A DNA stretch of 64,000 nt from Turritopsis dohrnii (Eukaryota; Cnidaria; Hydrozoa; Anthoathecata; Oceaniidae), in the NCBI GenBank assembly GCA_027922465.2, contig BQMF02000002.1, positions 1,798,001-1,862,000 on the forward strand, given 5' to 3'. A program made the position numbers and the translations under genes. The stretch's first letter is position 1. Every line of letters starts with the position of its first letter. Of this stretch, positions 58,543-64,000 are shown in pieces. The notes beneath the pieces are model-generated. The model ran no database searches and had not been told where the DNA came from. It worked only from the letters and a program-made list of their open reading frames with translations.

Positions 58543-59975
58543 TCAGTCATTCATTCATTGTCGATGCACAAGCTTTGCAGAACTAAAGAACGAAAAAGGA
58601 TAAAATTAGTAGTCAGTATGGACATTACAGTTTTGAGATAACACTGAATCTGACCATAGATTATGATAAAAATGCATACATGATAGCGAAATAGAAAACG
58701 TCTACCAAAGGGATACGATAGCAAGGGGATTCTAATAAGACTCTGGACTTGAAGATATCATTTCAATTTTTTATATAGGTGTTTAATCAAGAGGTCAAAT
58801 TATACTCTTGTAATCTAGGGCTATCAAGAGAAATATCGGAGAAATTGCTCCCACTTAACAAAAATGAATTTCTTTAGAAGTATGTGAATTTCGAAGGGCC
58901 CTCAAATTCGAGTCCATTCAAGTCAAGACCCAGTTATCTGTGATTCTGTTTAAAGAGTGAATTGTGTAATTCAAGGGCTAAGTCAGACAATCATGGACAA
59001 ATAACAAAGCTGATAAATCTGTATAAAACGGGGATGCAGACACAACCTGAAAATAACAAGTAAAAAGAGTCACTTAGCCACTTGCTTCAAGTATGTCAAT
59101 GACTTTGAGCAACACCACTAACAGCATTAGTTCAGAAAAATGAATATGGGGAAATATGATAAATATACTTTTCATCCTCTGGAATTAAAGTTTATAAATC
59201 AATGAAATATATTATTTACATAAATAGTTAGAGTTCACCATTTAGGTACACATAAAAACCAGCTATATTTACATTTTAAAAAATCAAAAATATTTGGAAA
59301 ATAAGTCATTTTTCGGAAATTCTTTGTGCGTGTTATAAGAGATGATCTCACGCAAGATATTTTGCTACGCAAGATATTTTGCCTTTACTATTATACAAAT
59401 CTATAAAGGGATGAAATGTAGTTTTCAGGAAAACAGGGGAATTCGTCCTCACATTATGATGAGCATGATATCTATTTCAGAATTCCATTAGCAGTGGAAT
59501 AAGATTATATGATAATAAGATTTTTTAAATTCACGAGATTTAAAGCCAAACTTCTCCATGCCAGTTAATCGAAAATACAACTTCTTTCGACTGCCTTGGT
59601 ACAGACAAGAAACTTTGCTCCTTTAATGGATATAAAAAATTTATTTCCTCTCCGTTTTTAATCAAACAACAGTTGTCATTTAAATTACTGTCTTCAAATA
59701 AGCAATTCTAGATAAACTTGTTCAATGTGGATGTATTAGCATAAAACCCAGAATCAAAATAACTGGAAAAAATATTATAAATTAATCATGCAATTCATAT
59801 ATTATATATATATATATATATATAAATTTAAATAAATTAAAGGTAGTAGATTGCTTTAACTACTGCACATAGTCAATTGGCAGTGAATTTGTACATAATT
59901 AAAAGGTACGAAATCTTTAAAAATCATCATAACAAGAAATCATGACTATCTAACATGATCAACAAAGATTATGTA
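58543..59975. other. Intergenic between RAD9 and the IQCJ-SCHIP1-like gene
   Basis: It contains the likely RAD9 promoter and 5' UTR and the 3' flank of the upstream gene. A (TA)n microsatellite lies at about 59800-59823. A short tandem GCAAGATATTTTGC occurs near 59353-59380. Confidence 0.5.
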
Positions 59976-61145
59976 TCATTTACTCTTTCGTTTCACAAGG
60001 TCTTCAGCATCCATAAGTAATGATTCATGTTGGGAATTGAGTTCGTCACGAAGGATAAGCTCTTGGACCAATTCAACATTTTTAACTGAGATTTCAGAGT
60101 TTAAATTGCTGATAATAATCTTTATCTCTGCAATAGATTTCCTGGTCAACATATCAATATTCATCGGACATTTATGTTCGCTTTCCTTCCTTTTCCTTTC
60201 GTCATGTTCTTCATGGATCTCCAGAGACTTCAGAACACGAGTAGATTCAACAACTGGTTCTAGTGCATCAGGATTTCTCTTACGTTCTGAATCTGTGACT
60301 TTCTCTATGCTAATGTCAATATAACCATCATCGTCACAGGACTTGAAAATCTCGACATCCGGTCTTGATGCGTCACTCTCGTAACTTTCAACAAATGTCA
60401 ACTTAACGTCAATGTTAGGCATGAGAAATGACTCGCATACACCTTTACCTGGCGAAACAGTCCAGTCTGTTAAGTCATTACCATTTACTGTCTTGGAATT
60501 TAATCTAGTTGAACCTTCTATCAATGTATCCAGCTCATTTGGATTTTGCCTATGTTCGAAACAACAAAAACATATTTGGTTTGTTTTGTTATAATACTCA
60601 TACAGATCTGGGTAGTCATCATTACAATTACAACACATGTGATCTTTGTTTATCTTTCTGCGGTTCAGTTGACTGTATCTACGCCAGACTCTCTGAATCA
60701 GTGCAGCACTGGAATGCAGGTGTCTTAATTTGTTTCGTGAAATATTTTCCGAATCTTCTAATTCCCTCTCCATTTTGTAATTGGCAATAAGAAGTTCCCC
60801 TTCCTGGACTTGCATTTCCTGTTGTCGATGGAGTTCCTCTTCACTCCGTAAAACTTGTTTGAATAATAGTTCCATGTACTTCTTCCGTCCAATATAACCA
60901 CGAAAAACCTTTTGGATCTTGATAGCAGCATTTTCTGTCTCAGTACACTCCAAGCCTCTATTTTGCAAAGAGGTGCTCAGCCTTTTGAGAAAGCTTACAT
61001 TACGTCTTTTCCTGGCTTCTTTCAATTTTTGTATATCTGGAACATTGAAGCTGAATTCAGTGGGAGAAATATCTACCCACTCCAAGTCCAAGCAAGTTTT
61101 TCCACAGTTATTTTTATTATCTTCAGCCATGGTTGTCATTTTCAT
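59976..61145 (-). CDS. IQCJ-SCHIP1-like IQ-motif protein
   Basis: Single-exon frame of 389 codons; the start could also be Met3 or Met6 (TMAEDN). IQ motif 1 lies at about 74-94 (AAIKIQKVFRGYIGRKKY), a charged coiled-coil-like segment at 95-133, and IQ motif 2 at about 146-166 (SAALIQRVWRRYSQLNRRK). IQ motifs bind calmodulin. A Cys cluster follows (CCNC at 171-174, CFCCFEH at 192-198), which could bind metal. The C-terminus (about 333-389) matches the SCHIP1 coiled coil: SIAEIKIIISNLNSEI, then ELVQELILRDEL and DAEDLV. In vertebrates IQCJ-SCHIP1 is a fusion isoform located at axon initial segments and nodes, and SCHIP1 binds merlin and ankyrin. Those roles are not shown here; homology of the C-terminal domain is the strong part. 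Confidence 0.8.
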   Translation of the reverse strand: MKMTTMAEDNKNNCGKTCLDLEWVDISPTEFSFNVPDIQKLKEARKRRNVSFLKRLSTSLQNRGLECTETENAAIKIQKVFRGYIGRKKYMELLFKQVLRSEEELHRQQEMQVQEGELLIANYKMERELEDSENISRNKLRHLHSSAALIQRVWRRYSQLNRRKINKDHMCCNCNDDYPDLYEYYNKTNQICFCCFEHRQNPNELDTLIEGSTRLNSKTVNGNDLTDWTVSPGKGVCESFLMPNIDVKLTFVESYESDASRPDVEIFKSCDDDGYIDISIEKVTDSERKRNPDALEPVVESTRVLKSLEIHEEHDERKRKESEHKCPMNIDMLTRKSIAEIKIIISNLNSEISVKNVELVQELILRDELNSQHESLLMDAEDLVKRKSK

Positions 61146-61659
61146 TATGGCTGTCTATAGAAAAACAAATTTACATCAAAAATCATCATCACTTTTGTAG
61201 GCAGGCACATCTGCTCTCTTCAGCCGCTCAACTTTCCAGTATACAAGAACATTTGGATAAATTATAAAGTTATTTACATGCTAACATTGGAGTATGAAGT
61301 TTAAAACAAAAGAATTGTATTTCAACAATGTTATTTCCTCATTTACTCAGGCTTGTAACCATAGCTAAAGAAGTTTTATCAGAAGAAACTTGATGACTTG
61401 GCCAAACTTTAACTTTCTGTTCTTTTGTCCAAAAGGAAAAAAGTTCTCGAAAATGGAATTAATTGTCAAAAAGGAAGTTTCATTCACAGGTATAAGAAAT
61501 ATGTAAAAGAAATTTCAAATTAACACGATGGTGAGGAGATTTATCATGTCATGGACCTGATGATTTATACTTATTACTTATTCTTTAAAATCTTATCATC
61601 AAACAAATTACGAAGTTAATGTTTAAAATTAACATACAATGAACATTATGGAATATGGA
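61146..61659. other. Intergenic, upstream of the IQCJ-SCHIP1-like gene
   Basis: Probable promoter region of the minus-strand gene. No specific element recognised. Confidence 0.4.
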
Positions 61660-62600
61660 ATGAAATGATCATCAGATACACTAAAGTTTCACAGTGGTCA
61701 AGACACAAGCGAAAAGCACAAGGAATTTATGCAAGATCACCTCACCATGCAAATTACCTCTATAAAAACAAAATAGAAATTGCATTTCAAAATGCAACAC
61801 CATGCACAAAATCCCAGACAAAATTTGCGAACACAACTACTCACAATGTATTTAAGTCCAACACGTCACCATCAACATGGAGTATGCTGATGACATAAGC
61901 GAAATCACCAGTGATCACAATAATACCCGCAGATACGAACGATAGAAAATCATGAAGCTATCAGATAAAGGCTTACAGATAAACAGTAGTAAGACTGAAA
62001 GTTTTGTAATTAACAGAAAAAACAACTTGTTGAAGAAATGCAAATTACTTGAGTCACTCCTTGATACTGACAAAAGTCAAAAGAAGAAAATCATTGGCTA
62101 TAAATGCCACTAATAATCTTGAACAAAACAAAAACTTGACATAGTCCACAAAAATGAAAGTGCTAGAGACCTATGTCGAACCAATATTTTTGTACAATTC
62201 AGAAATCTGGACATTAAAAGTTCCACGATGTGTTCCATCATAAAATGATCAGAACACATATATGTTTTTAACATCAAATGGCTGAACACTCTGAGCAATG
62301 AGGAACTTTACTGAAGAACCGACACTCAAAGCCGGAGAAATAAGATCACTCTCCGGCGGCTCAAGTGGTTCGGGAAACTAATGAATATGACAGAAGATAT
62401 ACCAGCCAAAAAAGCACTGCGGTATGGGCTATTGCCGTATTCAAGACCACCCAGAAAGCCCAAAACGACGTGGATATCCAAGATCAAGGAAGACCTGAAG
62501 AAAATGAACTTTTCGTGGACAGACGCAGAACGTCTGGCCAAAGAAAATACAAATGAATGGAATAACATCATTACAAAATTTGTAAAATACAACATCTAAA
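61660..62600 (+). mobile_element. Decayed non-LTR reverse transcriptase, C-terminal part
   Basis: Near 61878-61905 the plus strand reads MEYADDISEIT, an RT motif C with YADD. LSDKGLQINSSKTE follows near 61955. From about 62340 it reads ITLRRLKWFGKL, then RPPRKPKTTWISKIKEDL, the usual C-terminal end of RTE/Jockey-like polyproteins. At least three frame changes and stops separate these parts. It is unlike either family at 1-9125. Confidence 0.7.
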
Positions 62601-62785
62601 GTTTTTTGAAGAAAATTCATAGTTTTTAGGTTTGCTTACAAGGGTGTCTTTGAAGAGCGATATCTTCAACAGGATTCAATTTTTGAAATATATCTTATAT
62701 ATAATAGTGAATGTGTATACCACTTTTATTTTAGAGAGTGATACATTTAGTTTTAATTTACGGTCAATGTCTTCTAAGTAGCGCA

Positions 62786-62955
62786 TAAAACCACGTAGAG
62801 CGAGAGCGTTTTTATACGATTATTATAATAGTAGCACGTGCCGTGACGTCAGTTTTTTTATGATCACAGGGGAATCATTGCATTGCATCCTAATCGAACG
62901 TGATGTATTTGGAATAAATATCTCGAGAACCAATAGGGATAACTGACGTTTTTTT
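62786..62955. mobile_element. Left half of the MITE seen at 38427 and 43732
   Basis: Shared words are AACCACGTAGAG, TTTTTATGATCAC, GGGAATCATTGCATT and AACCAATAGGGATAACTGAC. The right terminal repeat is missing. Confidence 0.7.
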
Positions 62956-63429
62956 GGGGCGGCGATAAGGGCAGATTTTTTTCATCTTCATTTTTCTTCC
63001 CCATTTTTTAAAATTTTCAAAAAAAATTGAAAATGTAATGTTCCACTAAATCATATCTTTCCAGCAAGGGGCCATTTATTAAAATCGCATCGTTGAGATA
63101 TTTAACCAAAATACGAGGAGTGTACAACGTTTATGAATGGACTTTAATATTTATTTATCTTTTTATACGTTTAGGTAATGTAGATTACTATTTACAGAAA
63201 AACCTAACGAATGAATGAATGAATTTCAAAATATACAAACAAAGCATTGTACTAAATTTAAAAAAAAGTTAAGTTATTTTATTAAAGAAAAAATTTTCCA
63301 CAAGAAATCCACAGTACCAATATCAAACCTCTAAGGGAAACAACATTGAAGTAATGGTGGACTACCAGATGACAAAGTTATTAGCAGAAGCGTTTCATGG
63401 ATCTACTCATTTAAACATTTTCAAAACCG
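62956..63429. other. Intergenic, nothing recognised
   Basis: AT-rich with homopolymer runs; no supported coding or repeat structure. Confidence 0.35.
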
Positions 63430-63731
63430 CTACTTGACACTATTGAAGTTTTCAATCAACAGAAGGGCCAAAATCACGATAACATTTGTGTACTTTTTAT
63501 CCATTCTAAATTGTTCAGTCAAGTGTTTTGGTAACTTGTCAAAATACATCTTGACCAATTTATGAGAACTTCTAAGTTCATTTTCTCCTATTTTCTTCAT
63601 TGGTACACAGAGTTTACTGTGCAGCTGATGTAGTGAGTTGATTGTGGATAATTTTACTGAATCGCCGTATACAAATTTTCAATTGCCTTAACTTTGGACA
63701 ACCTTTCCAACTTCATACATGCATAATACAT
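63430..63731 (-). pseudogene. Possible BEL/Pao gag-like fragment
   Basis: The minus strand from an ATG at 63731 reads CMKLERLSKVKAIENLYTAI. After a frame change near 63655 it continues KLSTINSLHQLHSKL, then SHKLVKMYFDKLPKHLTEQF, to a stop at 63430. The pattern of a short helical repeat followed by a KLP word resembles the gag-like domain of BEL/Pao retrotransposons. The match is by feel, without alignment, and the fragment is broken. Confidence 0.35.
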
Positions 63732-64000
63732 AGACCAGTCTGGTTATAAACATCCACACTCAACCGAGTCACAACAAATAGTAAATTATTAGATGAAACA
63801 GATAATAGATGTTGAAGTATGAAGAATCACAACCTTTTGCTCATAAAATGGTACAAACAACTTTTTCCCCATTTTACAAAAGATTTCATATTCCCTAGTA
63901 CCATTAAAACAAGTACATTTGCCAGGGTTCAAGTTTAGAAAGAATCATCTTATCCATGACGATTGATAATGAATTTGTGTCACAAATACACAAAACAAAT
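63732..64000. other. Window end, nothing recognised
   Basis: No feature could be supported here; the fragment at 63430 may continue into it. Confidence 0.3.

Overview
The window is AT-rich, intron-rich, repeat-laden animal DNA. It carries metazoan genes (two presenilins, RAD9, an IQCJ-SCHIP1-like protein), GT-AG introns, non-LTR retrotransposon debris, a tRNA-derived SINE and many short inverted-repeat DNA elements. An invertebrate, most probably a cnidarian, fits best. That is inference from gene style and repeat content; no sequence search was possible. There are no bacterial operons, CRISPR arrays or standalone tRNA/rRNA genes.

Layout. 1-3009: frameshifted non-LTR retrotransposon. 3615-6438: three tandem copies of a ~0.87-1.08 kb repeat. 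7200-9125: rearranged pieces of a second non-LTR family, with an inverted fragment. 9203-11040: two neighbouring TIR elements with 5-bp target duplications. 12112-15752 and 19716-24204: two complete ten-exon presenilin genes in tandem on the + strand, with a TTA-flanked element, a TTAA-flanked element and a minisatellite between them. 25832-27211: two-exon gene for a probable mitochondrial helical protein of unknown function. 29807-30359: TIR element. 31461-about 45005: three tandem 3.4-5.6 kb units, each holding a small secreted-peptide gene. 45121-46918: two TA-flanked TIR elements. 50545-51790: inverted duplication of exon-like sequence. 52791-54771: fragments (CPT1-like exon, GGDHGGGSFKM exon, MADF-like pseudogene). 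57157-58536: RAD9 (minus, intronless). 59976-61145: IQCJ-SCHIP1-like gene (minus, intronless). 61660-62600 and 63430-63731: retroelement remains.

The most interesting part is the peptide array. Signal peptide, short acidic linker and basic middle exon are nearly invariant between units, while the last coding exon, which holds a small cysteine loop, differs in each. One copy ends in a possible amidation signal, one has a duplicated exon, and one has lost a splice donor through a 10-base deletion. The second highlight is the presenilin pair: six of ten exons have identical lengths and all intron phases are kept, so it is an old tandem duplication in which both copies keep both catalytic aspartates and the PALP motif.

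The genes do not form an obvious pathway. Presenilin is the catalytic subunit of gamma-secretase, RAD9 belongs to the DNA-damage checkpoint clamp, and the SCHIP1-type protein is a probable calmodulin-binding scaffold. Exon boundaries are manual reads of splice signals and reading frame and need transcript support.
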